Shown here: positions 21,740 to 32,974 of the stretch, piece after piece
How the letters are laid out: each line of letters starts with the position of its first letter
Numbering within the stretch: the stretch's first letter is position 1
Source of the DNA: Unio delphinus
Lineage: Eukaryota; Mollusca; Bivalvia; Unionida; Unionidae
Assembly: GCA_029339505.1 (NCBI GenBank)
Contig: JAQISU010000210.1
Span: forward strand, 9,965,501-10,029,500
Reading direction: 5' to 3'
DNA length: 64,000 nucleotides
The notes under the pieces: generated by a model
Databases searched by the model: none
What the model was told of the DNA's origin: nothing
Seen by the model: only the letters and a program-made list of their open reading frames with translations
Program-made: the position numbers and the translations under genes

Positions 21740-23450
21740 TTTGCTCTAACTGATAGGTGTTTCTATATATTTCGTACTAAGTGATAAATGTATCTCGATA
21801 ATGTTTTGTACTGCTTGTAATTCATGCTTATAATTCTTATTTTTCTTCATATATCACCTTTATTATTTTTATCACTATATTTACATTAATTATCAATTTA
21901 TTTATTTATCACTTTGTTGATTTTAATTAATCAATTTTTATGTATTTATCACATTATTTATTTTAATTATCAATTTATTTCTGTATTTATCACCTTTTTT
22001 ATTTGTATTATCACTTTTGTATTATCATTTGTTTTTTATTTATCACTTTATTTATCAATTTATCAATTTGTTTATCACATTATCACTGCCTAACTTCATC
22101 TTCGGAGATCTTTTAATTTTAAATGAATTCAACTAACTTCAAAACAGCTGCTCTATTGCATGTTGGGACTGACTCACTGTGGCACAATAGTCTTCAATGC
22201 TGGACTCAAAAATAAATGATGAGGGTTCCAATCAAACAATGTGATCATCATCCGGAATATTCTAAAGTGTTGTTCCGCTTTTAAGGCGCTCATCTCCATT
22301 TACACATGAGCATTAGATGCCTTTCTTGTGTTGATATCCGCAGACGAAACTAAGGCTAATCAATGTATGTTCTGACTTTCACGCATGGTTAGAAAGAATG
22401 TGATTCTGTATGGTCACAAATAGAGGGTGTCGCTCTTAACGCTGTGGATATATATAGCTGAGGAGGGTGAGCGTGAGATATGGGATCTTTTGCAAGAAAA
22501 ATGTGGCTTTATTTCTGGTAAACGAACTAATTTACACAAAATCGCATCTCTCTTATAAGCGATTTGGGAAAAACTATCGAAACATAATAAGGACATGTGT
22601 TTTGATGCTTATCCATTTATATTATAATTGCTGCTTGTGCGCGTTAGCTTCCAAAATAACTCAAGGCTTCAAAAACCGTTTACTCTTATATTCTCTTGGT
22701 TTATGTATGTTATTATTAATGTTACTGAGACTAAATTGACTGACTTGGAATATCAAATAAATGGGTTTTTGAATGCGATAGGTGCAACAACTCCCACAAA
22801 CACTTTTTCGAAATTATGCTTATTTGTTTTACAAGAATAAAACAATTTCATCTGATGCTATTTACTAAAACATTTAATCATGGCACAAGGCGGTGTTTTC
22901 TTTAATGAAGAATTGCCGAAGATTATACCATCGATATTATTGAAAAGTGCGTCCGTAATGGTGTATAGACAGAAGTATGTGTAATGTCTTAAATTTTCGT
23001 TATTTAAGGAAGTCATTCAATTTTATTCGATATTAAAATAACCACACCTAATTGCTTTAAAGAGTGATCTTTGAAACTATATTACAATAAACGTTTGCAA
23101 TCATAGCAGCATCCTGTTACGGCTTGGAAGCTATCGAAACAAGTGTGTCTCACAAAGCTGTCTGAAATGAACACTCGAGAATGGTCAGATGTAAGCATTA
23201 GATTAGTGTAAGGTCCGAAATGAGCATTAATGTACGGGCCATAAAGAACACTGGTGAACTATCACTTGTCGTTTTGGTAAAATATCCTTCTGTCACTCCA
23301 TGACATCAATTCATTACGTCTTGTAACTAAGCCAATCGAATATTCGAAACAGAACATGGAACTGATTGATTGTGACTTTAATATTGACCGGATGGTATTT
23401 GTACACTACGTTAGTTAATCGTTTTGTTTCACATTTGCATTCAATCTATT
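21740..23450. other. Low-complexity and unrecognised host DNA
   Basis: 21840-22090 is rich in TTTATCA/ATTTATCAATTT-type words. The remainder is unremarkable and holds no convincing exon. Confidence 0.5.
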
Positions 23451-23451
23451 A

Positions 23452-23848
23452 TGTGAGCTAAATTATTAAATTAGCTAAATTATTCAATTAGCTAAATTAT
23501 TCAATTAGCTAAATTATTAAATTAGCTAAATTATTCAATTAGCTAAATTATTAAATTAGCTAAATTATTAAATTAGCTAAATTATTAAATTAGCTAAAAT
23601 ATTAAATTAGCTAAATTATTCAATTAGCTAAATTATTAAATTAGCTAAATAATTCAATTAGCTAAATTATTCAATAAGCTAAATTATTAAATTAGCTAAA
23701 TTATCAAATTAGCTAAAATATTAAATTAGCTAAATTATTCAATTAGCTAAATTATTAAATTAGCTAAATAATTCAATAAGCTAAATTAATAAATTAGGCT
23801 AAATTAGTAAATTAGCTAAATTATTCAATAAGCTAAATTATTAAATTC
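23452..23848 (+). repeat. 17-bp tandem repeat (ATTAGCTAAATTATTAA)
   Basis: About 23 units with small variants (ATTCAATTAGC, AATAAGCT). Pure AT-rich minisatellite. Confidence 0.95.
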
Positions 23849-24174
23849 ATCATGCCTGTAATACGCATTAACCGGCACATAATATAATGATCAAAATAAG
23901 TTATGTTGCATAGTCCTGAAATATATTTATTATAATGGAATGCTGTGTATTTTGTTTAGACCTGAGCGTTGCTTTCCACTGCCTATATGATGCATTCGTC
24001 AAATGGTAGCTACTCGCCAGAAACATTATCCGATAAATGCACTAATTTTGGTTACGTTCGGAAACCTAGTAAGAATTATATGACTCATTACGCTTATTTC
24101 TGCATTTAAATTAAGTACATTTTAGTTTCATTTTAAACTGTTGTTTTAAATTAAACTTCGCAGTTACAGGTGTG

Positions 24175-24184
24175 TATATAAATA
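24175..24184 (+). promoter_or_regulatory. TATA box of a candidate secreted-peptide gene
   Basis: TATATAAATA lies 70-80 bases upstream of an ATG that opens a signal-peptide-like reading frame (24254). The spacing fits a TATA-driven start near 24205. Confidence 0.4.
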
Positions 24185-24253
24185 AACAGTCGAACTAATC
24201 GTGTGTTCATTTGATCAACTGACGGCAAGCGATTTTTATATTCGACATTCAAT

Positions 24254-24335
24254 ATGAAATTTATTTTGTTTTCGTTGCTTTTGTTATGATTATCAGCAAC
24301 ATGCATGAAACCAGCCTACCGCCAATTACCTGTCC
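24254..24335 (+). pseudogene. First exon of a secreted-peptide gene, interrupted by TGA
   Basis: From ATG 24254 the frame encodes a hydrophobic signal-peptide-like run (MKFILFSLLLL). It then meets TGA at 24287-24289 and continues in the same frame through SATCMKPAY to a consensus donor (GTAAGT from 24336). A TATA box lies upstream. A diverged paralogue of the exon and its following intron start is at about 50150-50260. Either the gene is dead or the TGA is an error or is read through. The mature product is not visible and no function can be assigned. Confidence 0.45.
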
Positions 24336-24341
24336 GTAAGT

Positions 24342-24950
24342 TTTCTTTTTTTAAAATTTTATCTCGATACTTTGATCATTTTAACTTGTATTTTGGGTGT
24401 GTGACTTCACGTCAGATTCTAATGAATATCTTTATCCAAGGTTTTTGTCGAGGCACATTTGTATTTTCAGAGACAATAATCACCTCAATTACATAATATG
24501 ACGAAAATAAAGTTAAAAGGACCGTAATCAACTGTACTTAGTTAAGTTAGAAAATAACAAAATATACCATGCATTTAACTTTTAACCCAGTTAGTGCTAT
24601 GTCGGCTATGGCATTGTTATTTATATATTGATAATGATTCAATAAATGGAATGATGTGTCGTCTCATTCGTCAAGAGGGAGATTTCTGTTATTGAGGACT
24701 GACTTACATGTGTTCAAGTGTGTAGACAGTATGTCTGACTGAATCATTCTAACCTTTATCATATTTGAAAATCTCTTTTTCAAGTAATTATTATCATTAT
24801 TAGTATTATTATTATTAATTTGTTCTCGCAGCTTTATTAAAATGCTTTTTTCAAATCTTGTATACAATTTGTCGTTGCTTTTTTCATGGCATGAATATGT
24901 TTGTTTTCTCTTCTTCATCTACTTTTTCTTCGATGTCTTCTATCATATTA
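24342..24950. other. Presumed intron of the above, nothing else seen
   Basis: AT-rich sequence with no second exon recognised. Confidence 0.35.
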
Positions 24951-24957
24951 GTTGAAG

Positions 24958-24972
24958 TAGTAGTATTAATAA

Positions 24973-25007
<35 letters not shown>

Positions 25008-25108
25008 TATTATTATTTTTATTTTTTTTGTAATTATTACTATTATATTATTATTATTATTATATTATTATTTTTGTGTAATTACTATTATTATTATTAT
25101 TATTTTTG

Positions 25109-25145
<37 letters not shown>

Positions 25146-25186
25146 GTTGTTGTTGTTGTGCTTATCATTATTATTATCATTATTAC

Positions 25187-25235
<49 letters not shown>

Positions 25236-25240
25236 TTTAC
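24958..25240 (+). repeat. (TTA)n microsatellite, interrupted
   Basis: TTA/ATT triplets with TTG and TTTTTGTG interruptions. The isoleucine- or tyrosine-rich ORFs across it are artefacts. Confidence 0.95.
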
Positions 25241-25289
25241 AGAATGTGGATTAAGAAAATGCAGTACCTGTCCTTAATGGTTTTTGTGT

Positions 25290-25750
25290 GAGACCTGCAT
25301 GACGAGTTTTATTTTGAGCACAGACAAAAGCCAGTGCACCTGAGCAGGAAGTATAGCAGGGTCCATACATGGAAAGTAAAAATGGAGAGATAAAAACTGA
25401 TTCTTATGAAATTATTAAACAAATGAAAGTATGCTACATTAACATCACCGCAGAACTGGTTTTTTGGACATGTACTTGAAATAAATCATGTCTTTTTTAA
25501 TAAACGTTGATTCTCTGTCTCTCTCTCTCTCTCTCCAAACAGAACCACTAGGACAAACAAACCAGTCAGCCTACGATCATGACGACTCTTAATAGTATAC
25601 TCATATATAATGTCTCTATATGCAGTTCTGTGATAAGAACATCTTGGGGGTTAAACATGGACACACCAATTTATGAATTCAGAATTACTTCATTTAGACT
25701 GAATTGAACTTACGTTATGGAAAAAAAAAAAACAAGCTGACTGAATCTCT
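25290..25750. other. Non-coding, nothing recognised
   Basis: Contains a short (CT)n run near 25515-25535. No gene is seen. Confidence 0.5.
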
Positions 25751-25799
25751 TTTTTTTGGAGCAGTTTCCAAATCTTCTAGAGTATGGAAATTTGATAGG

Positions 25800-26271
25800 T
25801 GGCAACCTAATTATTCCTGGAGATTTCAACTTTCACTTTGACAGTCCTGGTTAACCATACATGTCAAAACTCCTAGATTCCATTCATGTTTTCAATCGTA
25901 AACAGTCAGTTAACCAACCTACCCATAAACTTGGTAACATTTTAGACAAGTTTCTTTATAGACCTGATGATAATATTCTGCATTCCACCCTTGTATCCCA
26001 CGAACTTGCATCGGATCATCTCTGCATTGTATGCCATCTCAACGTATCAGTCCCTAACCCTCCACCTCTATTTGCTACTAAGAGAAACCTCCGTATGATA
26101 AATAGAACCAAATTCATGCATGACATCCAAGAAAACTTAACAACTTTCTTACATCCAACAGCGGAACAACTTGATAACTGCCTGCGTTCTTTGCTTGAAA
26201 AACATGCCCCAGCCACCAAATGCGGAGTATCAATAAAAAAAACAGTGTTCTCCATGGTATGGCAGTGTTAG
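25800..26271 (+). pseudogene. LINE endonuclease C-terminal part
   Basis: The translation shows the APE-type endonuclease motifs IIPGDFNFHFD and, after a stop near 25854, LLDSIHVFNRKQ, THKLGNILD and SDHLCIVC (the SDH motif). It then enters the linker that precedes RT. In-frame stops show decay. Confidence 0.75.
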
Positions 26272-26477
26272 TGACCAGCTTCGCACTGCTAAAAGACATC
26301 GCCGAAAAGCAGAGAGGCTTTGGCTTTCCACCAGACTCACTATTCATAAACAAATCTACGAAGTCGCTAAGAAGAACGTCACAAACATAGTCCATTTAGC
26401 CAAAATCATCCCACTACAGTACTAAGATCACGGATAGTTCCAACTGCAAAGAACTCTTCGAGATAACTAACAAACTA

Positions 26478-27672
26478 ATGTTAAGGAATAAATGTACACC
26501 ACTTCCAACAACCTTCTCTCCACTAGACCTACCAGACCAATTTGCAAATTTCTTCGATCACAAAATACAAACCATTAGAGATTCGCTTGGCAGCACAATT
26601 TCAACTGATTCGTCACCATACAGTTATGATGCAAAATTTCAGCAACAACCGTTAGGAGCATTTGAACCTGTTTTAATATTGATTTAGTACGGACAATCTT
26701 GATGAAACGTGCACCAAAGTCTTGTGAGCTTGATTCAATTCCGACATCACTGCTGCTTGAGTGCTTAGACCCATTATTGCCTTCACTAACTGATGTTATT
26801 AATATCTCTCTCTCATTAGAGGAATTTCCATCATTTTTCAAACTGCCATCGTAAAGCCACTGCTGAAGAAACCAATACTGGATCATAACATTTTAAAGGA
26901 CTACCGCCCAGTTTCTAATCTCCCATTCATATAAAAAATCTTAGGAAACGTTGTTCTAACCCAACTTGTATCTTATTTGAATTCAAACAGTCCTTTTAGC
27001 AATATACAGTCTGCATATCGCCCTCGCCACAGTACGGAAACTACTCTTCTGAAAGTATTTAGTGACATTCTCTCTGCTTTGGATAGTATAAAGATTACAG
27101 TCCTCACTCTCCTGGATTTATCTGCAGCATTTGACACAATAGATCATGATATATTACTTCACCGTCTCCAGCATGTATTTGGGATTCAGAATATAGCCTT
27201 ACAGTGGTTCAAGTCCTACTTAGTTAACAGGACAAAAATTATATCTTCAAATGGAATACACTCCAGCCCAGTTGACATATGTTGTGGTGTTCCATAGGGA
27301 TCTGTTCTTGGACCTGTTCTCTTCATTCTGTACACTCAGCCGCTCGCAAGTGACATAGATCATCACCCAGCGTCGCACCAATTCTATGCTGATGACACCC
27401 AAATATACAAGTCTAGCCACCCAACTGAAGTTGATGCTACCATCCATGGAGTAGAGAAGTGCATTTCTGATGTGAAATCATGGATGACATGTAACAAGCT
27501 GCAAATGAATGATGATAAAACTGAGGCCATTCTGATCACAACACAAAGACTTTCTCATTCACATCTTTTACCTCAGTCAATAAATATTAGCAACACCAAC
27601 ATTAAATTCTCACAGTCAGTATGGAATCTAGGCGTTACTCTAGACACTACTAGAGTGTTCTCCATGGTATAG
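26478..27672 (+). pseudogene. LINE reverse transcriptase, copy A
   Basis: Split across frames. It includes PLPTTFSPLDLPDQFANFFD, QSAYRPRHSTETTLLKVFSD, LTLLDLSAAFDTIDHDILLH (motif A), FKSYLVNRTKII, and past a stop at 27297 the FYADDT active site near 27382. It ends at SVWNLGVTLD, where the second copy begins. Frameshifts and stops prevent function. Confidence 0.85.
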
Positions 27673-27882
27673 TAGTGTTAGGGACCAGCTTCGCACTGCT
27701 ACAAGACATCGCCGAAAAGCAGAGAGGCTTTGGCTTTCCATCAGACTCACTATTCATAAACAAATCTACGAAGCCGCTAAGAAGAACGTCACAAACATAG
27801 TCCATTTAGGCAAATCATCCCAGTACAGTACTAAGATCAGAGTTCCAGCTGCAAAGAGCTCTTCGAAATAACTACCAAACCA

Positions 27883-29489
27883 ATGTCAAGGAATAAATGT
27901 ACACCACTTCCAACAACCTTCTCTCCACTAGACCTACCAGACCAATTTGCAAATTTCTTCGATGACAAAGTACAAACCATTAGAGATTCCCTTGACAGCA
28001 CAATTTCAACTGATTCGTCACCATACAGTTATGATGCAGAATTTCAGCGACAACCGTTAGGAGCATTTGAACCTGTTTCTTTTGATTTAGTACGGACAGT
28101 CGTGATGAAAAGTGCACCAAAGTCTTGTGAACTTGATCCAATTCCGACATCACTGCTGCTTGAGTGCTTAGACCCAATATTGTCTTCACTAACTGATGTT
28201 ATTAATATCTCTCTCTCATCAGGGGAATTCCAATCATTTTTCAAAACTGCCATTGTAAAGCCACTGCTGAAGAAACTAATACTGAATCATAACGATTTAA
28301 AGAACTACCGGCGAGTTTCTAATCTCCCATTCATATCAAAAATCTTAGAAAAGGTTGTTTTAACTCAGCTTGTATCTCGTTTGAATTCAAACAGTCTTTT
28401 TAGTAATGTACAGTCTTCATATCGCCCTCGCCACAGTACGGAAACTACTCTTCTGAAAGTATTTAGTGACATTCTCTCTGCTTTGGATAGTGGAAAGATT
28501 AAAGTCCTCCTGGATTTATTTGCAGCATTTGACACAATAGATCATGATATATTACTTCACCGTCTGTACTTGGATCTGTTCTCTTCATTCTGTATACCCA
28601 GCCGCTCTCAAGTCTTATAGATCATCACCCAGTGTCGCACCAATTCTATGCTGATGACACCCAAATATACAAGTCTAGCCACCCAACTGAAGTTGATGCT
28701 ACCATCCATGGAGTAGAGAAGTGCATTTCTGATGTGAAATCATGGATGACATGTAACAAGCTGCAAATGAATGATGATAAAACTGAGGCTATTCTGATCA
28801 CAACACAAAGACTTTCTTATTCACATCCTTTACCTCAGAAAATAAATATTAGCAACACCAACATTAAATTCTCACAGTCAGTACGGAACCTAGGCGTTAC
28901 TCTAACATTGCACAAACATGACATGAACATATGCAAGGCTGCATATCTTGAATTGAGACGCATCAGTTCCATTCGTAAATATCTTTCAGTTGATGCCACT
29001 AAAACACTTGTGTGTTCATTAGTACTTTCAAGACTGGATTATTGTAGCTCAATTCTATCTGGTTCGTCACAATATTTACTCCATAAACTTTGAAAAGTTC
29101 AAAACACAGCTGCACGGATCATCTTTAGAGTACATCGATCAGAGCACACCTTACCACTGCTCTGTACCCTACATTGGCTAAAAATTCGATACAGAATCAA
29201 ACACAAAATTTGTTCTCTGTGCTATGTTTCAATGACAGACTCCAGTCCAACATACCTATCCAGCCTCACCCATGTGTATACACCAGTTAGATCCTTACGC
29301 TCTTCTTCTGATAATCATATACTCATTGTTCCCAAGGTGATAACAAAGTCATATGAACAACGTTCGTTTGCACACCAGGGCCCGCCGACGTGGAACGAAT
29401 TGCCCATTGAAATTAGACACAAAGACACAGTGGTCCCTTTTAAGAGTGCTCTTAAGACTCACCTGTTTCAACTGCAAGGACAAACCTAG
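27883..29489 (+). pseudogene. LINE reverse transcriptase, copy B
   Basis: Repeats copy A from MSRNKCTPLPTTFSPLDLPD onward. It keeps VLLDLFAAFDTIDHDILLHR but lacks about 130 bases after HRL. It then resumes at FYADDT (near 28640) and continues through RNLGVTL, AAYLELRRISSIRKYLS, ATKTLVCSLVLSRLDYC and the C-terminal RSFAHQGPPTWNELP segment that copy A lacks. Confidence 0.85.
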
Positions 29490-29579
29490 CAACCTAATCA
29501 TGTTTTGTATCTTATATGTTTTCAGCATGTTAGGCGCTATACAAAGTCCTCATTATTATTATTATTATTATTATGATTT

Positions 29580-30910
29580 ACGAAGAGAGATATAGGATTA
29601 GTTATTCTGATTAGTTTCTTATCTCTTCAAGGTTTGTGGGTTTAAATAAAGATCTTTTCCTTTTCAGCAATGAATTATTTGTATTATTTGTACTGATTCG
29701 ACAGGCAGGTGAAATTGTCATATGTTATGAGAGAAAACTATACTGACATAGCGAACCGTCTGAAAATATGTATTTACAGAGCAATCCATCTTCTGACAAA
29801 CGTTGTCAGAACAGAGTCACAAGCAGAAATCTTTGTAACTTTCATTAAATAATTTGTTGTTATAGATGACAAAGTTAAAATATCAAAATGACGTGAGGTG
29901 AATACCAAATATTCTTAGAATGGCTAGAACAGGTCCTAATGAAAAAGTTCTGAAAAATCTAATGTGCTGTTTGAAATAATCTCCAAGCTAGAGATTTTGA
30001 TGTACATGTAATGGCAGGTACTATTTAAAGTAATAAATGACCTAATTTATGCCAACATTCTCTTGTTTAATCGCAGTAATATAATTATAGATTTCCATGA
30101 TTTTATTCACTACATCTCCAAATCACTCTGACCAAAATGTTTATTTTCGGCACCTTTGTTTTTCTAGTTTAAGATATTTTGATTAAATTAATTTCACTAA
30201 AATCATATTTGCAGCATAAATGATTCTGCTCAGATCTTACCGCACAAATGACCAATTTACCAGTCAACATGATTGTTTTATACTACATTAAAAAGATTTA
30301 TATTATATAAAAAAGATAAGTCATAATGACGGTCAAACATTAATTTTCAAAAACATGTTTTTAATTTGTTACAGTAGAGCTGGTTGTGTTAAGAAATTCA
30401 GATGTCCTTGGTTCAGCCTAAGATTTTAATCCTAATTTGTACCCATTGTTGCTTACAAAACTGTCACCGATCTTGAAGAAGGTCAGCAGTTATATACAAT
30501 TTTAAACAACAGCACGAGCTTTTACTTAACTGCTATGTAGGCAGGAAAGAGTTCTTCCATATCCGAAGAAACATAGCCCTTGCTTTTTGAAAGCTTGCCA
30601 CCAGACGGTGACTCAATATTAAACCATACAAGATTGCCATACATCCCTGTCAATACCAAAAAAAAACTTTTCAGGACTGCCCAAAAACTCCATTAAAGAC
30701 ATAATAGTTAAATTGCCCAAACTATGTGTATTTGTGTTTCTATGTACGTTAAATAAAGCATGTCTAAGCATTTTGTTTCCCTAGCATATCAAATTGTCTG
30801 TATGTGGGATTTTTTAAAGTTAGTGTGTATTTTGATAAAATGGTGAGTGATTGTTACTTTTAGGTTTTCTGTCACGATATCGACAAAGTATGTTTTAGTG
30901 TCAGGATATG
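29580..30910. other. Non-coding, nothing recognised
   Basis: AT-rich host sequence. No exon, repeat or RNA gene was found. Confidence 0.5.
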
Positions 30911-30918
30911 TTTAATTC

Positions 30919-31508
30919 ATGTCCATGCCTAACACATATAATGGGAAGAGTTCGTCAGTCTGGCTACTCATTGTTGACTTGTCAACCACAAGGATTATGA
31001 GCAGCAAAAGTTCCAAAATGCACCAAAAGTATGTCTGTTGTATATTAGACGAACGCGCTTGGATAGCGGAGGAGGTAAATAAGAAACGGAAAAGACTAGA
31101 TGGAGTCTTCCTCAAATCCCGCTGCGACCTCTCTCTCCACGTGTTTGGTCAAGCCTGAGGTGAGGACACCTCCACAGCAAAAAGAAACTGCCACAACCAC
31201 TACTGAGAGCCGTGTACCGCCAGATGGGAAAACAGGGAGGAGGAGGAAAATACAACAGCATCCCCCACAAGTATGGTGACTACAGCAGCATCCACAAATA
31301 TTGTATCTTCAGGGTCACACACACCGAAGCTTTAGATAATGAGGTCAGTCAAGCTGACTCAGCACTCACAACAGCTGCATTCGTTTCGTACAAAACTGCA
31401 GCTACCGTTCTGTCTGTGGTGCCAGCCCTGGGAGATGTCACCATTAAGCAAGTTTATTTAGAGTTCAAAACGCAACCCTTCTCAGGGCTAACCCTAAATA
31501 AGTTGTAA
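30919..31508 (+). other. Coding-like but unassigned segment left of the Maverick
   Basis: GC content rises here and all three forward frames hold fairly long, Pro/Thr/Ser-rich open stretches. One starts at an ATG near 31099 (MESSSNPAATSLSTC) and another continues to 31508 (ALTTAAFVSYKTAATVLSV). The frames do not join without a shift. It may be an old mobile-element ORF or a decayed exon. I do not recognise a family. Confidence 0.3.
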
Positions 31509-31509
31509 A

Positions 31510-31866
31510 TATGTGGGGTAGTGTGGCTTTAATCACTAATTTCGTTACTGATATGATTATGTGTGTCTACTTTTGTATGAGTGCAAGTAGGTACATTGTG
31601 TTTACAGTATATTTTCTGTTTTGTTCCATTATTCATCCAGTGCGTGGAAAGTAGAGTAAGTGTTTGTATGCGTTCGCGTACATTTGTATGGAAAGTAACT
31701 ATTGTGTTTTTTACGTTATAAATTTATGAATTTATCATCCAAATAACGAGACTGATATATAAATGTGACATTTGCTCAGATGGCAATAGCAATAATTTGG
31801 AACACGTATTTTATAACTATCTTGGCACCCATTTGACGTCCAAGATATATATCCGGTTCCACTCGC
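31510..31866. other. Non-coding flank of the Maverick insertion
   Basis: AT-rich sequence with no feature. It ends at the target duplication. Confidence 0.5.
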
Positions 31867-31872
31867 TCTAGT
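31867..31872. repeat. Target-site duplication, left copy
   Basis: TCTAGT abuts the left TIR and is repeated at 48202-48207 abutting the right TIR. Six bases is the length known for Maverick integration. One base of ambiguity remains because the right TIR also ends in T. Confidence 0.75.
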
Positions 31873-32134
31873 AGCAGCAGAGGAGGTGAACAGACCAACT
31901 TTTACAGGCGTCGATTTAGCAAACTGAGGCTTTCTCGAAAATGCTTAATATAAGCCTCCATTCATCAAAATAAAATTAAAAAAAAAAAACGACGCCATTT
32001 TTGTTGTCACCATCCCCTTTGCTGCTACGATGCTTGGAAAATTCGTGGAGTTTTCGGGTAAAAAAAAAGACGCCATTTAGTTGACGTTCACCTCCTCGGC
32101 TGCTAATGCGCTAACTAAATATTTGATCAAGTCC
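31873..32134 (+). repeat. Left terminal inverted repeat (262 bp)
   Basis: It starts AGCAGCAGAGGAGGTGAAC and ends ...TTTGATCAAGTCC, matching the reverse complement of 47941-48202. The TIR has its own internal palindrome: 31873-31891 pairs with 32086-32104 (one mismatch in 19), so one strand could fold back on itself. The last 24 bases carry the stop and final codons of the ATPase gene. Confidence 0.95.
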
Positions 32135-32773
32135 GACACGATATCTTGTCCGAGGGTCTGATAAATTTATCGTCACAAATCCGTGTGGGATTGTCTGAGC
32201 GTGGCTAAAGAAATTTCTAAATCGATTATGATCCATATCACCACCGCACCAAGTTTGCCAAATATTTCTAAGAGTATGAGTATCAACTCCGTTAAATACA
32301 CACAGCATATTGCAGTTATCTCTGATCACTTTTGGTATTTGAGTGTAACGTTGAGTGATATATATCACATCGGTGTTTTTGTGACGCCCCCGGGAAAATA
32401 TTCTAGCAGGATTCTTTTGATTATCTAACATGATATCATCATATACGACTAAATTGTTAATACTTCCATCAATATCATCAATACTAGGTGCCTCTTCGAT
32501 ATCGGTTATAAACTCAATAACACCATCACCGTTAATTTCTTGCGCGGCATCATTAAAATCCTTTAATACTTCATAACATCGTTGATCGTCTACACTCGGA
32601 GCAATCATGTACAATTTATCCCACTTCATCCATCTCGTTATTAAATTAAGTAGCAATTGTGTTTTACCACTTCCAGATGGTCCGATGATAATCGCGCGAA
32701 TAGAATTTCGTAACATTGCATGGTGTCTAATAGGTTCCCGTCGTCTCGTAGCTGAATAATCAATTACATTCAT
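32111..32773 (-). CDS. A32/FtsK-HerA-type DNA-packaging ATPase
   Basis: 220 residues. Walker A is GPSGSGKT (residues 31-38) and Walker B is NLVVYDDI with the acidic pair at 112-113. A downstream SRGRHKNTDVIYITQR segment corresponds to the sensor region of the A32 family. In poxviruses, virophages and Polintons these ATPases pump genome into the capsid. It starts 18 bp from the divergently transcribed zinc-ribbon gene, so both probably share the TATATATAA region between them. Its last seven codons and stop lie inside the left TIR. The full length and intact motifs suggest a functional product. Confidence 0.92.
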   Translation of the reverse strand: MNVIDYSATRRREPIRHHAMLRNSIRAIIIGPSGSGKTQLLLNLITRWMKWDKLYMIAPSVDDQRCYEVLKDFNDAAQEINGDGVIEFITDIEEAPSIDDIDGSINNLVVYDDIMLDNQKNPARIFSRGRHKNTDVIYITQRYTQIPKVIRDNCNMLCVFNGVDTHTLRNIWQTWCGGDMDHNRFRNFFSHAQTIPHGFVTINLSDPRTRYRVGLDQIFS

Positions 32774-32791
32774 AACTGTTATATATAAATT
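32774..32791. promoter_or_regulatory. Divergent promoter region with TATATATAA
   Basis: Only 18 bp separate the two start codons, and TTATATATAA fills the gap. Any 5' leader would be extremely short. Similar TATATA runs sit just before ATG at 37954, 38310, 39723 and 42588. Confidence 0.5.
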
Positions 32792-32974
32792 ATGGATCTA
32801 TATTGTGTGAAGTGTAGGACGCGTACTGGCACAAATGACTTGACGACGATTACAACGAAAAATAATCGATCAGCGCTTTCTGGTAAATGCGTACAATGTA
32901 GTACGAAAAAATTTAGATTTACTTCCACGAAACCTTTAAAAAAAAACGAGGAGGTGATATTGCAGCCAAATTGA
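32792..32974 (+). CDS. Zinc-ribbon ORF, upstream half of a frameshifted PLA2 protein
   Basis: 60 residues starting MDLYCVKCRTRT, with C-x2-C pairs at YCVKC and KCVQC forming a small zinc ribbon. This module precedes phospholipase-like domains in Maverick/adintovirus proteins that I recognise, where the reading frame is continuous. Here the zero frame stops 9 codons after an A AAA AAC heptamer (32941-32947). The -1 frame from that point runs open through the PLA2 domain. Alone it would give a short zinc-binding protein; with a -1 shift, a 170-residue fusion. Confidence 0.75.
   Translation: MDLYCVKCRTRTGTNDLTTITTKNNRSALSGKCVQCSTKKFRFTSTKPLKKNEEVILQPN
32941..32947 (+). promoter_or_regulatory. 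Candidate -1 ribosomal frameshift site A AAA AAC
   Basis: The heptamer is in the exact X XXY YYZ phase: zero-frame codons are AAA AAC, and after a one-base slip the next codon is CGA in the PLA2 frame. It lies within a run of nine A. A weak downstream pairing (GGAGGTG at 32950-32956 with CACCTTCC about 70 bases later) is possible. A homopolymer length error or a one-base mutation would give the same picture. Confidence 0.5.

Larger units (their letters stand above)
25755..29577 (+). mobile_element. CR1/L2-like LINE with an internal tandem duplication
   Basis: Runs from the C-terminal part of an endonuclease, through reverse transcriptase, to a 3' end of taggcgctatacaaagtcctc plus (ATT)n. A block of 1,410 bp is present twice in tandem (starting at 26244 and at 27654), so most of the RT is repeated. 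Both copies carry stops and frameshifts. The 5' part is missing. The 3' end lacks about 100 bases present in the copy at 20124-20287. Confidence 0.85.

Noticed and set aside
24858..25291. Ile/Tyr-rich membrane-like ORFs
   Set aside because: Products of (TTA)n and (TAT)n repeats, not transmembrane proteins. The same applies at 49708-49935.
32971..32973. TTG as start of the PLA2 gene
   Set aside because: The domain continues upstream in frame to the slippery heptamer, and a non-AUG start is less likely than a fused product.
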